DNA from: Clostridia bacterium
Lineage (GTDB): Bacteria > Bacillota > Clostridia > Oscillospirales > Acutalibacteraceae
Length of the DNA stretch: 33,467 nucleotides
NCBI GenBank assembly: GCA_017421045.1
Contig: JAFQMC010000027.1
Span: 1-33,467, forward strand
Direction: 5' to 3'
The position numbers and the translations under genes are program-made. The notes under the pieces are model-generated. The model did not search any database, was not told the origin of the DNA, and saw only the letters and a list, made by a program, of their open reading frames with translations. Below are positions 1-6,262 of this stretch, in pieces. How positions within the stretch are numbered: the stretch's first letter is position 1; each line of letters starts with the position of its first letter.

Positions 1-9
1 TCTCTAAAA
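1..9 (-). rRNA. 16S rRNA, extreme 5' edge (cut by window start)
   Basis: Read on the minus strand, the window ends in ATTTTAGAGA. That is the sequence expected just before and at the start of the universal 16S 5' motif (AGAGTTTGATCCTGG). Only a handful of bases of the mature gene could be inside the window. The call depends on the leader and rRNA-type promoter just upstream, not on these bases alone. The rRNA gene itself would run leftward out of the window. Confidence 0.5.
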
Positions 10-246
10 TTTGTATGTTAAACACCCGAAGGTGTTTAATTCAATTTCAGAGCTTTTGTGTCTGCTCATTTGAAACACTTGCGTGTTTACTTGATGTTTG
101 TTGTGTCATCTTCACTGTAAAAATTTCGAGTACTTTTTAGTCCTCAAAAAAATTACGGGTTCTCTTTCTTTGTTGTTCAATTTTCAATGTCCTTGCGCTA
201 CTAAAAAGCTCTGCGTGGTTGCTTCGTTTTCCGTAGTGCAAGAGTT
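10..246 (-). other. rRNA operon leader (untranslated)
   Basis: Reading leftward from the rRNA promoter, this stretch has no credible gene. It contains GGACATTGAAAATTGAACAA (complement of 173-192), which resembles the conserved antitermination/spacer segment (CTTTGAAAACTGAA type) of Firmicutes rRNA operons. It also has two tetraloop hairpins. One has 9-bp arms at 18-26 and 31-39 with a UUCG loop in the transcript, directly before the 16S edge. The other has 6-bp arms at 73-78 and 83-88 with a GCAA loop. These fit processing and antitermination structures of an rRNA leader. An open frame at 98-346 on the plus strand is antisense to this leader, has no ribosome binding site and is not annotated. 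Confidence 0.65.
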
Positions 247-275
247 ATTCTACAACAACAGAATCAAAAAGTCAA
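247..275 (-). promoter_or_regulatory. Strong sigma-A rRNA promoter with UP-like element
   Basis: On the minus strand a -35 TTGACT (complement of 270-275) and a -10 TAGAAT (complement of 247-252) are separated by exactly 17 bp. Immediately upstream, 276-310 is a run of A and T tracts resembling an UP element. Strong hexamers, ideal spacing, an A/T-tract upstream region and a long structured leader are typical of Firmicutes rRNA promoters. Positions 311-510 between this promoter and the first gene are AT-rich (over 75% by eye) with no recognisable gene. Confidence 0.75.
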
Positions 276-547
276 GCATTTTTTTAAATTTTTTTCAAAA
301 TTTTTTATACCTTCTTCGAACCTCCCATTTTTACTGGATTTTTTGAATTTTTACAATTCTATTTTTATGATATTCCCATATTAATTGTATATATACATAT
401 ATTTTCTTTTTATTATCTTTCTACAATTTTTGAACGCCGCTTCTATATATCTTAAACAAACTTAAATTTTTCTTGCTTTTTGTAGTGATTTTTTTTAACT
501 TTTCTGTTATTATAATATACATAATGATTTTAATCGGAGGGATCTTC

Positions 548-1171
548 ATGAGTCAGAAATTCATCATCACAATTGCCAGACAATTCGGCAGCGGAGGAAG
601 AGAGATCGGCAAAGCTCTGTCTGAGAAGTTAGGAATCCCCTATTACGACAAGGAGCTCATCTCCCTTGCAGCAAAAGAAAGCGGTATGGATGCTGAGGTT
701 TTTAATAATGTTGACGAACGTGCAACAAACAGCTTACTGTATTCTCTTTCTATGGGACTTTACAGTTTCGGCAACAGTTTCTCTGCAATGGGCGATCTTC
801 CCGTCAATGACAGACTTTACATTCTTCAGCATAAGATAATTAAGAAACTTGCAGAAGACGGTCCCTGCGTAATTGTAGGCAGATGTGCAGACTATGTGCT
901 GAAAGACAGAGACAACTGCATCAACCTTTTTATCCACGCAAATATGGACTACCGCAAGAAGAGAGCTATTGAGATTCATGGTGTTGACAAAGCAAGAGCT
1001 GAGCAGATTGTCAATAAGACCGACAAAGTCAGAGCCAATTACTACAGCTTCTATTCCGGTCAGAAATGGGGACTTGCTCAGAATTACGACCTGTGCATCG
1101 ACAGTTCTAAGCTTACTACTGAGCAGGCAGTTGAGCTGGTTGAAGCATATATCAATATTAAAAGCAAATAA
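548..1171 (+). CDS. Cytidylate kinase-like nucleoside monophosphate kinase
   Basis: This 207-residue cytoplasmic protein belongs to the AAA_26 / cytidylate-kinase-like family found in many Clostridia, distinct from the housekeeping Cmk. The N-terminus FIITIARQFGSGGREIG carries the modified P-loop (GSGGREIG) typical of the family, and 'GPCVIVGRCADYVLKDR' is the second conserved block. The family is presumed to phosphorylate nucleoside monophosphates with ATP; the substrate is not proven. The ATG at 548 was chosen because CGGAGGG lies 7 bp before it. The upstream open frame to 473 is hydrophobic leader-like translation of AT-rich promoter DNA. A TATAAT at 511-516 could be its -10, but no good -35 is visible. 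The gene is monocistronic and is followed by a hairpin. The fold assignment is secure; the exact substrate is inference. Confidence 0.85.
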   Translation: MSQKFIITIARQFGSGGREIGKALSEKLGIPYYDKELISLAAKESGMDAEVFNNVDERATNSLLYSLSMGLYSFGNSFSAMGDLPVNDRLYILQHKIIKKLAEDGPCVIVGRCADYVLKDRDNCINLFIHANMDYRKKRAIEIHGVDKARAEQIVNKTDKVRANYYSFYSGQKWGLAQNYDLCIDSSKLTTEQAVELVEAYINIKSK

Positions 1172-1187
1172 ATCTTTATCTATATCA

Positions 1188-1220
1188 GGACAGTCGAGCT
1201 TCGGCTGTCCTATTATGTTT
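1188..1220 (+). terminator. Rho-independent terminator after the NMP kinase
   Basis: A 10-bp stem (1188-1197 with 1201-1210, one G-T pair) with a 3-base loop is followed by a modest T-rich tail (TATTATGTTTT). It lies 16 bp after the stop codon. The imperfect tail makes it weaker than the others in the window. Confidence 0.6.
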
Positions 1221-1321
1221 TCTGAGGCAATTATTATGTAAGATTTTGTAGACTTTTATACTTGATTATGCTAAACTGATTATATATGCAGATATAAATG
1301 CTTTTAACACGGAGGTAGATT

Positions 1322-2308
1322 ATGAACAACAACCCACAGCCTTTGATTTCTGTTATCATTGCAATCTACAATCCCGGAAAGTATCTCAGAGCTTGTCTTG
1401 ACAGCATTGTGGGACAGACCTACAAAAATCTTGAGATAATTCTGGTGGATGACGGCTCTACTGACAACAGCCTTGAAATCTGCAGAGAATACGCGGAAAA
1501 AGACAGTCGCGTCATTGTTCATCACAAAGAAAACTCCGGTGTGTCTGCGACACGAAACCAAGGAATCCGTCTTGCACACGGAGACTATTTCAGCTTTATT
1601 GACAGTGATGATTGGATCGAAAAAGATACATACGAATATCTTATGAATCTGATGACAGAACATAATGTTGATGTTGTTACTCATGAACATTATGCCACCT
1701 ATCCCAACAAGGAAGTTGCTCATAAAATCCCTGACACCGAATATGGATTATATAATAGAAAAGAGGCGATGGGTATTCTTGTTCATTATTTCCCGTTTGC
1801 CTGCAATAAGCTTTTCTCCAAAAAGATCATAGAGGGACTTTGGTTCAATGAAGAAATCTGCAGAGGCGAGGACGGCCTTTTCACAAGACTCGCTTTTGAC
1901 AAGGCCGACCGTGCATGGTTTGACCCGCGCCCTCTATACCACTATATGCAAAGCGAAGAAAGTGCAGTAAGAGGAGTCTTCCGCCCCAGCCAGCTGACAG
2001 CTGTAAAACTCATAGATCTTTACGAGCCCTTTTTCAGCAAAAAGTATCCTGAGCTTTATGACTACGCTATGTCAAATCTTCTTCACTTGATGACAACTTT
2101 GTATTATGACATGCGTGTTGATAAAGTCAAGTATTTGCAAGAACAAAAAATGGTCGTTAAAGAATTTAATAAACTATATCCAAAAATCAATTTAGGAAAC
2201 ATTCCGAAAAAGAGTGCAACACTGTATAAAACATTCAAAATATCGCCTACGATGTTTTACTTATCAAAGAAACTCCGATTACTTATCGGGAGGATAGCAC
2301 ATGGATGA
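1322..2308 (+). CDS. GT2-family glycosyltransferase
   Basis: This 328-residue GT-A-fold glycosyltransferase transfers a sugar from a nucleotide-sugar donor onto an envelope glycan acceptor; donor and acceptor cannot be read from sequence. The N-terminal catalytic domain (about residues 8-110) begins SVIIAIYNPGKYL, has VDDGSTD (D43, D44) for nucleotide binding and the metal-binding DSDD at 94-97. An ED pair in 'RGEDGLF' near 183-184 fits the catalytic base. The C-terminal 120 residues are helical and basic and may contact membrane or acceptor. The start at 1322 has GGAGGT 5 bp upstream. The stop overlaps the start of the next gene by 8 bases, indicating translational coupling. It opens a three-gene polysaccharide operon. 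The family is certain; the specific linkage is unknown. Confidence 0.9.
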   Translation: MNNNPQPLISVIIAIYNPGKYLRACLDSIVGQTYKNLEIILVDDGSTDNSLEICREYAEKDSRVIVHHKENSGVSATRNQGIRLAHGDYFSFIDSDDWIEKDTYEYLMNLMTEHNVDVVTHEHYATYPNKEVAHKIPDTEYGLYNRKEAMGILVHYFPFACNKLFSKKIIEGLWFNEEICRGEDGLFTRLAFDKADRAWFDPRPLYHYMQSEESAVRGVFRPSQLTAVKLIDLYEPFFSKKYPELYDYAMSNLLHLMTTLYYDMRVDKVKYLQEQKMVVKEFNKLYPKINLGNIPKKSATLYKTFKISPTMFYLSKKLRLLIGRIAHG

Positions 2309-3308
2309 TTATAAAGAATTTAAATACAACTACATATTATACAATATGGAGACTGCATATAAATGGCAGATGTATCAGGATTTGCTGAAACTTGACAATG
2401 TAAGAATGTGCAGAGGCGCACTTCCCATGAACCAGCCTTTTCTTCATAAGCTCCACAAATTGCATTGGTCTGCAAAAGTTAACGAAAAAATCAACTTACC
2501 ATTCAAAAAGCTATGGTTCAAAAGAATGACGGATGGAAAGTTTCATAACAATAAACCCATCTGCTTTATCCTTTTTGGCGGGCAATATGGTGTTCGAGAG
2601 CCAAGACTTCTGGACTACATAAAGAAAAGCAATCCTGAAAACAAAATCGTACTTCACTACAGAGATATTATAAAGAGCGAAGCAAATCATATAGATATGC
2701 TGAAAGAAAAGACAGATCTTATCTATACATATGATAAGGGTGAATCTGAGAAATACGGCCTTTATTATTATGATGCATATGTTTACTCAAGGCTCACTGA
2801 AACTACCGAACCTGACGAATTCGACTACGATCTATTTTTCGTAGGATACGCTAAAGATAGGTTACCTCTTATCCACAGCGTTTATAAAAAAGTAGCTGAT
2901 AGCGGACTGAAGTGCAAATTCCTCATTGTTGAAGCACCTGAGGAAAACAGAGTCAACGCAGACGGAATTGAGTATCTTGACCATGTCATTCCCTACAAAG
3001 AAGTTATCGACTATGTCTGCAAAAGCAAATGCATTTTAGAAATAACTCAGGAAAATGCTGAAGGTGCTACTATGCGCACCGCAGAAGCAATTCTGTATAA
3101 AAGGAAACTTCTTTCCAACTGCAAGAGAGCCTCTGAGCGTCCTCACTACAATCCTGTACATATGAAGGAATTCTCCGGTGCTGATGATATTGACGTGAAT
3201 TTTATCAAAGAAAAAATACCGTACAACAAACTTGAATCTATTGACGCATTTTCCCCAATTAAGGAGTTAGAGTTTCTTGAAAACTTCTTTGAAAGCGAAA
3301 ACAAGTGA
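2301..3308 (+). CDS. Unrecognised probable glycosyltransferase (GT-B-like)
   Basis: This 335-residue protein was not assigned to a named family with certainty. Visible features: no signal peptide or membrane segment; a Rossmann-like strand 'ICFILFGGQYG' (about 90-100); alternating alpha/beta blocks (DLIYTYDKGE, DYDLFFVGYAKDR, CKFLIVEAP); and a C-terminal segment with CILEITQENAEGATMRTAEA. In that segment a glutamate, a Gly-x-Thr/Arg pattern and an EA pair resemble the nucleotide-sugar-binding end of GT-B enzymes (CgeB-like or capsule-type transferases). It starts inside the preceding GT2 gene (ATG overlapping by 8 bases), so the two are probably translated together and may build the same glycan. 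It could instead be a non-catalytic partner of the GT2. The family call is inference from fold pattern and operon position. Confidence 0.6.
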   Translation: MDDYKEFKYNYILYNMETAYKWQMYQDLLKLDNVRMCRGALPMNQPFLHKLHKLHWSAKVNEKINLPFKKLWFKRMTDGKFHNNKPICFILFGGQYGVREPRLLDYIKKSNPENKIVLHYRDIIKSEANHIDMLKEKTDLIYTYDKGESEKYGLYYYDAYVYSRLTETTEPDEFDYDLFFVGYAKDRLPLIHSVYKKVADSGLKCKFLIVEAPEENRVNADGIEYLDHVIPYKEVIDYVCKSKCILEITQENAEGATMRTAEAILYKRKLLSNCKRASERPHYNPVHMKEFSGADDIDVNFIKEKIPYNKLESIDAFSPIKELEFLENFFESENK

Positions 3309-3315
3309 TTACATT

Positions 3316-3825
3316 ATGAAACATAATTTTTACAATAGCTATGGAAAAATCGACCTGAGACCTATAGGAATAGATGATATAGAATCACTCCGATTGCTTA
3401 GGAACAAACACAGAAACTGCTTTATATATTCAGATATTATCACTGCAGAAGCACAACAAGACTGGTACTATAAATATCTATCAAAACCTGACGACTATGT
3501 TTTTTCTGTTTTCATGGGCGACAAATGGATTGGCAGTGTATCGATATACAATATAGAAAACAGAGAAGCTGAATTCGGAAGATTGTTGATAGACAGTAAC
3601 AGCATCAACGAAAAAGGATTAGGTTTATCTGTTACTCTCTGTGTATGCAAACTGGCTTTTTCTCAAATGAACATATCGAGAATAGTGCTTCAGGTTTATG
3701 AGGACAACATTTCTGCATATAAGACATACATAAGAGCAGGGTTTAAAACCTTTGGTCACAGCTTTGATTCAAATGGTAAAAAACTGCTGGATATGGAGCT
3801 TTATGTTTCAGACTTAAGTGAATAA
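3316..3825 (+). CDS. GNAT-family N-acetyltransferase (RimJ/RimL-like)
   Basis: This 169-residue protein has the GNAT_3 layout: 'IDLRPIGIDDIESLRLLRN' at the N-terminus; central strands 'WIGSVSIYNI' and 'EAEFGRLLID'; a 'GLGLSVTLCVCKLAF' helix in the acetyl-CoA pyrophosphate-loop position; and the C-terminal 'LQVYEDNISAYKTYIRAGF' block common to RimJ/RimL relatives. It transfers an acetyl group from acetyl-CoA to an amine. In a polysaccharide operon an amino sugar is the likely acceptor (inference). ATG 3316 lies 7 bases after the upstream stop, suiting reinitiation, and gives the usual family length. A TTG at 3277 with AAGGAG 10 bases upstream is a credible alternative that would add 13 residues. 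It is the last gene of the operon and is followed by a strong terminator. Confidence 0.85.
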   Translation: MKHNFYNSYGKIDLRPIGIDDIESLRLLRNKHRNCFIYSDIITAEAQQDWYYKYLSKPDDYVFSVFMGDKWIGSVSIYNIENREAEFGRLLIDSNSINEKGLGLSVTLCVCKLAFSQMNISRIVLQVYEDNISAYKTYIRAGFKTFGHSFDSNGKKLLDMELYVSDLSE

Positions 3826-3828
3826 AAG

Positions 3829-3873
3829 AAACGACTACCGATCAGTAATAACTTCGGTAGTCGTTTTATTTTT
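3829..3873. terminator. Strong bidirectional rho-independent terminator
   Basis: A perfect 13-bp stem (3829-3841 with 3854-3866) has a 12-base loop and runs into TTTTATTTTT on the plus strand. On the minus strand the same stem ends in a short T-rich tract. It closes the GT2-GT-GNAT operon and may also end transcripts of the minus-strand M23 peptidase gene. Confidence 0.85.
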
Positions 3874-3990
3874 GCCCCTGAACGAAACGAGGGCAGGTAG
3901 AAGTGCCGAGGGGACGTAGCCCGAGGTTTTCAAGGGCGACAGCTCATAATGCCTGTATCACAAATATTTCACCTGCTGTTTTTATATGCA
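3874..3990. other. Unexplained GC-rich intergenic segment
   Basis: This non-coding stretch lies between convergent genes and is clearly richer in G and C than the other spacers. The motif CGAGG(G) recurs at 3888, 3907 and about 3922, embedded in GAACGAAACGAGGGC and GCCGAGGGGACGTAGCC. No perfect hairpin, tRNA-like fold or open frame is evident. It falls in the 3' untranslated part of the M23 peptidase transcript. It could be a dispersed intergenic repeat or a structured 3' RNA; neither can be shown from one copy. Confidence 0.35.
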
Positions 3991-4003
3991 ATACAAGTGA
4001 ATA

Positions 4004-4768
4004 TTATTCGTTATTGGAAATTACCGTCAGCGGGTCTATATGATTATTACCGACCCAGACCTCTACATGCAGATGCATATCATCAGCGCTCTCACAGGGA
4101 ACTTCGCCAACTTGCCCTATGACATCTCCTTGGGTGATTTGCTCGCCTTCGGCACAGTATATCTTACCTGAGATGCCACAGTATAGGATAGAAAAATTGC
4201 CGTTTCGGATTCTTATAACCTTGCCGAACATATCATCTGTATAAATATCCTCTACCTCGCCGTCGGACATGGACATGATATTCTCTCCGATATCCGCCTT
4301 AAAATCCACGCCTGTATGCGCACGATAATCCTTCATCGTCTCACTGTAAACCGCTTCTTCTGAATATTCACGCAGAACAGTTCTTGATGTGACAGGATAA
4401 GAGAGACAGTCGGCAACCTGCAGCATTGTCTGCAGACTGTTGTTATCTCCTGTATATGACTCATACGGGTCGGTTGTATTTTCGGTACCCGTTTGTTCCT
4501 CTGTTGCTATAGTCACAGGTGCAGATGTCACAACTGTCGTTTCTGTTACAGTAACACCTGTCACGTTATTGTCCACTGCATCTGTACCTCCCTCAAGAGT
4601 GGCTACGTAAGTAGGCTCGGTGACATTGGCGTTGTCAAAGCCTCCCACTCCTGCATAGGTTGAATAAAGCGCCAGACCCAACGCTGAAATACAAACCGCA
4701 AGTGCTGTAAAAAAGCCTATCTTCTCCTTGCGGCTTTTTTTATCTTTCTGATAACTGTATCTTCTCAT
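4004..4768 (-). CDS. Membrane-anchored M23 (LytM-type) metallopeptidase, SpoIIQ-like
   Basis: This 254-residue protein has a basic N-terminus, one membrane segment at about residues 18-38, a low-complexity Thr/Val/Glu linker (about 45-105) and a C-terminal LytM/M23 domain (about 120-250) placed outside the membrane. The zinc ligands are intact: H151 and D155 in HTGVD, with H232 and H234 in HLH. It should therefore be able to cleave peptidoglycan cross-bridges. The short N-terminal anchor plus single LytM domain is the architecture of SpoIIQ, the forespore protein of the SpoIIQ-SpoIIIAH channel. In this neighbourhood it could equally be a general cell-wall hydrolase, and no sporulation gene is adjacent. 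The start at 4768 is supported by GGAGGT 9 bases upstream. It is transcribed after the acyltransferase gene but separated from it by a terminator-like hairpin. Confidence 0.85.
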   Translation of the reverse strand: MRRYSYQKDKKSRKEKIGFFTALAVCISALGLALYSTYAGVGGFDNANVTEPTYVATLEGGTDAVDNNVTGVTVTETTVVTSAPVTIATEEQTGTENTTDPYESYTGDNNSLQTMLQVADCLSYPVTSRTVLREYSEEAVYSETMKDYRAHTGVDFKADIGENIMSMSDGEVEDIYTDDMFGKVIRIRNGNFSILYCGISGKIYCAEGEQITQGDVIGQVGEVPCESADDMHLHVEVWVGNNHIDPLTVISNNE

Positions 4769-4819
4769 ACAGAAACACCTCCGACCTTATTATGGTCAGA
4801 GGTTGTTTTTGTTATGCAG

Positions 4820-4861
4820 AAGAAAAGAAAACGGAGACGATTTCTTAAAAAACCATCTCCG
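4820..4861 (-). terminator. Terminator downstream of the acyltransferase gene
   Basis: CGGAGA at 4832-4837 pairs with TCTCCG at 4856-4861, with further partial pairing of TTT and AAA inside the loop. On the minus strand the stem is followed by TTTTCTTTTCTTCT. It lies about 120 bp past the acyltransferase stop and before the M23 gene. Confidence 0.55.
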
Positions 4862-4983
4862 CTTGTTTCTGTTGCAACTATATTTATCCTGCAGCTTACA
4901 ATCTGTATTATCTTGATTTGCGTCAGGATATATGGTATAATTATTTAAATATTGTGTTTTATTAGCTTAAACACCCGCGAACC

Positions 4984-6156
4984 TTAATTCCCGGAGGTTT
5001 TCTCCTTGGGCTTTTTGAGAAGCTTGGTAATCTTGATTTTTCCGAGCATCTCAAATGGCCAGTAGCAGGGATAGGTAGACAGCACAACTGTTATAATAAA
5101 TGCCACTACCATCATCAGCAGACGAAGTGTAAGGATGTTCTTCCATCCGAACCATTCGTACTTGAACCAATCGAAAGTGTACCACTCAAATCCGCGGTAT
5201 GCAAGATACAGATATCTGTGCAGGATATATACCGCCAGCGTACGAGTGCCGTAATGGGTAAAGATATTTTTCTTTCTGGGAACCCAAACAAGAAAACTGA
5301 AACCCAGTGCAAAAGCACAGAGATAGAACCAGACTCTCGGCAGGAACCAGAACACGGGATTTATACCTGTATCGTTGAATATCTTAAAATAGGATTTGTC
5401 GCAGGTGATGAAGCTGTTGATACTGAAATCAAGGGGTCCCTCGCTTCTGAAAAGAACCATTATCACAGCTATTGAACCGAGTGCCGCCAGAAGCACAGGC
5501 ACAGATATGATTTTTGCCTTCTTTGTGTGGAGCTTCTGCATCTGCTCTCCTGACACATAGTATCCGAACAGGAAGAACGGAAAGTGCACAACCATTCGGG
5601 ACATTGCCATCAGGTTGCTGACTTTTTCGTCGTAGCCTATGAGCAGACCTGCAAGAATTGCGATAACCAACATATACCGAGGCTCGATTTTATCTACAAC
5701 CGGCAACAGAAGATACCACCAGATCAGACACACCAGAAACCAGAGTGACGACCGTGGGTTGAGCACTGACTTGGCTACCGACGTGTTCATCACAAACACC
5801 TCAAACGCCGCAACCGTTATCTGTGCTGCCATGTAGTACACCATATAGGTGAAGGGTCTCTGAACATTGATAGACCCGTCGGGTCGGATATATTTCTTTG
5901 CGAAAAATCCGGAGATAAATATCATACACGGCATATGCAGGGTGTTAATTATTCTCCACAAATAGAGAAAGAACTGCCTGCCGTCACCTGCATCACCAAA
6001 CTCGCTGAAGGGTGATATGGCATGAGCAAGTACAACGAGAAAAATCAGGATGAATTTGGCATTATCATAAAAATACAGTCTGCCCTTTTCATCTGCATAT
6101 CTGCTATCAATCATTGCACCCGCCACAGGGGTTGAGCTTTTCTTCAGAATTGACAT
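4984..6156 (-). CDS. Integral membrane acyltransferase (acyltransferase family 3)
   Basis: This 390-residue polytopic protein of the Acyl_transf_3 (OafA/NodX-like) family has roughly ten hydrophobic segments. The N-terminal family signature is visible: 'DNAKFILIFLVVLAHAISPF' (first membrane helix with the conserved His near its outer end), followed by 'INTLHMPCMIFISGFFAKKYI'. Members of this family acetylate or acylate surface carbohydrates at the membrane. In this region the acceptor is probably the polymer made by the surrounding transferases (inference). It is divergent from the TagF-like gene at 6263 and shares a 106-bp intergenic region with it. Its own promoter (TTGACA, 17 bp, TAAATT) is visible. 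The ribosome binding site is weak (AAGGGA/GAAGTG). The cytoplasmic tail is Lys-rich. Confidence 0.87.
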   Translation of the reverse strand: MSILKKSSTPVAGAMIDSRYADEKGRLYFYDNAKFILIFLVVLAHAISPFSEFGDAGDGRQFFLYLWRIINTLHMPCMIFISGFFAKKYIRPDGSINVQRPFTYMVYYMAAQITVAAFEVFVMNTSVAKSVLNPRSSLWFLVCLIWWYLLLPVVDKIEPRYMLVIAILAGLLIGYDEKVSNLMAMSRMVVHFPFFLFGYYVSGEQMQKLHTKKAKIISVPVLLAALGSIAVIMVLFRSEGPLDFSINSFITCDKSYFKIFNDTGINPVFWFLPRVWFYLCAFALGFSFLVWVPRKKNIFTHYGTRTLAVYILHRYLYLAYRGFEWYTFDWFKYEWFGWKNILTLRLLMMVVAFIITVVLSTYPCYWPFEMLGKIKITKLLKKPKEKTSGN

Positions 6157-6191
6157 GCTTCACTTCCCTTTCTTTTGTTTACAATACCATT

Positions 6192-6220
6192 AATTTATCA
6201 AATTTATATATTATTGTCAA
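6192..6220 (-). promoter_or_regulatory. Promoter of the membrane acyltransferase gene
   Basis: A consensus -35 TTGACA (complement of 6215-6220) and a -10 TAAATT (complement of 6192-6197) are 17 bp apart on the minus strand, 36 bp before the start codon. The -35 overlaps a palindromic CAATATTG (6218-6225) at the centre of an ATTATT...AATAAT inverted repeat shared with the divergent gene, a possible joint control point. Confidence 0.6.
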
Positions 6221-6262
6221 TATTGAATAATCTAACAGACTCAAAGGAGTTCGGAGGTCATC

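Noticed and set aside
98-346. Open frame of 82 codons on the plus strand at the left edge
   Set aside because: It is antisense to the rRNA leader and promoter, has no ribosome binding site, and its Phe/Leu-rich composition reflects T-rich DNA.
4890-4950. TTGATT - 17 bp - TATAAT on the plus strand before the acyltransferase stop
   Set aside because: The hexamers are good, but the only thing downstream on that strand is antisense to the acyltransferase gene. Possible antisense RNA promoter, but unsupported.
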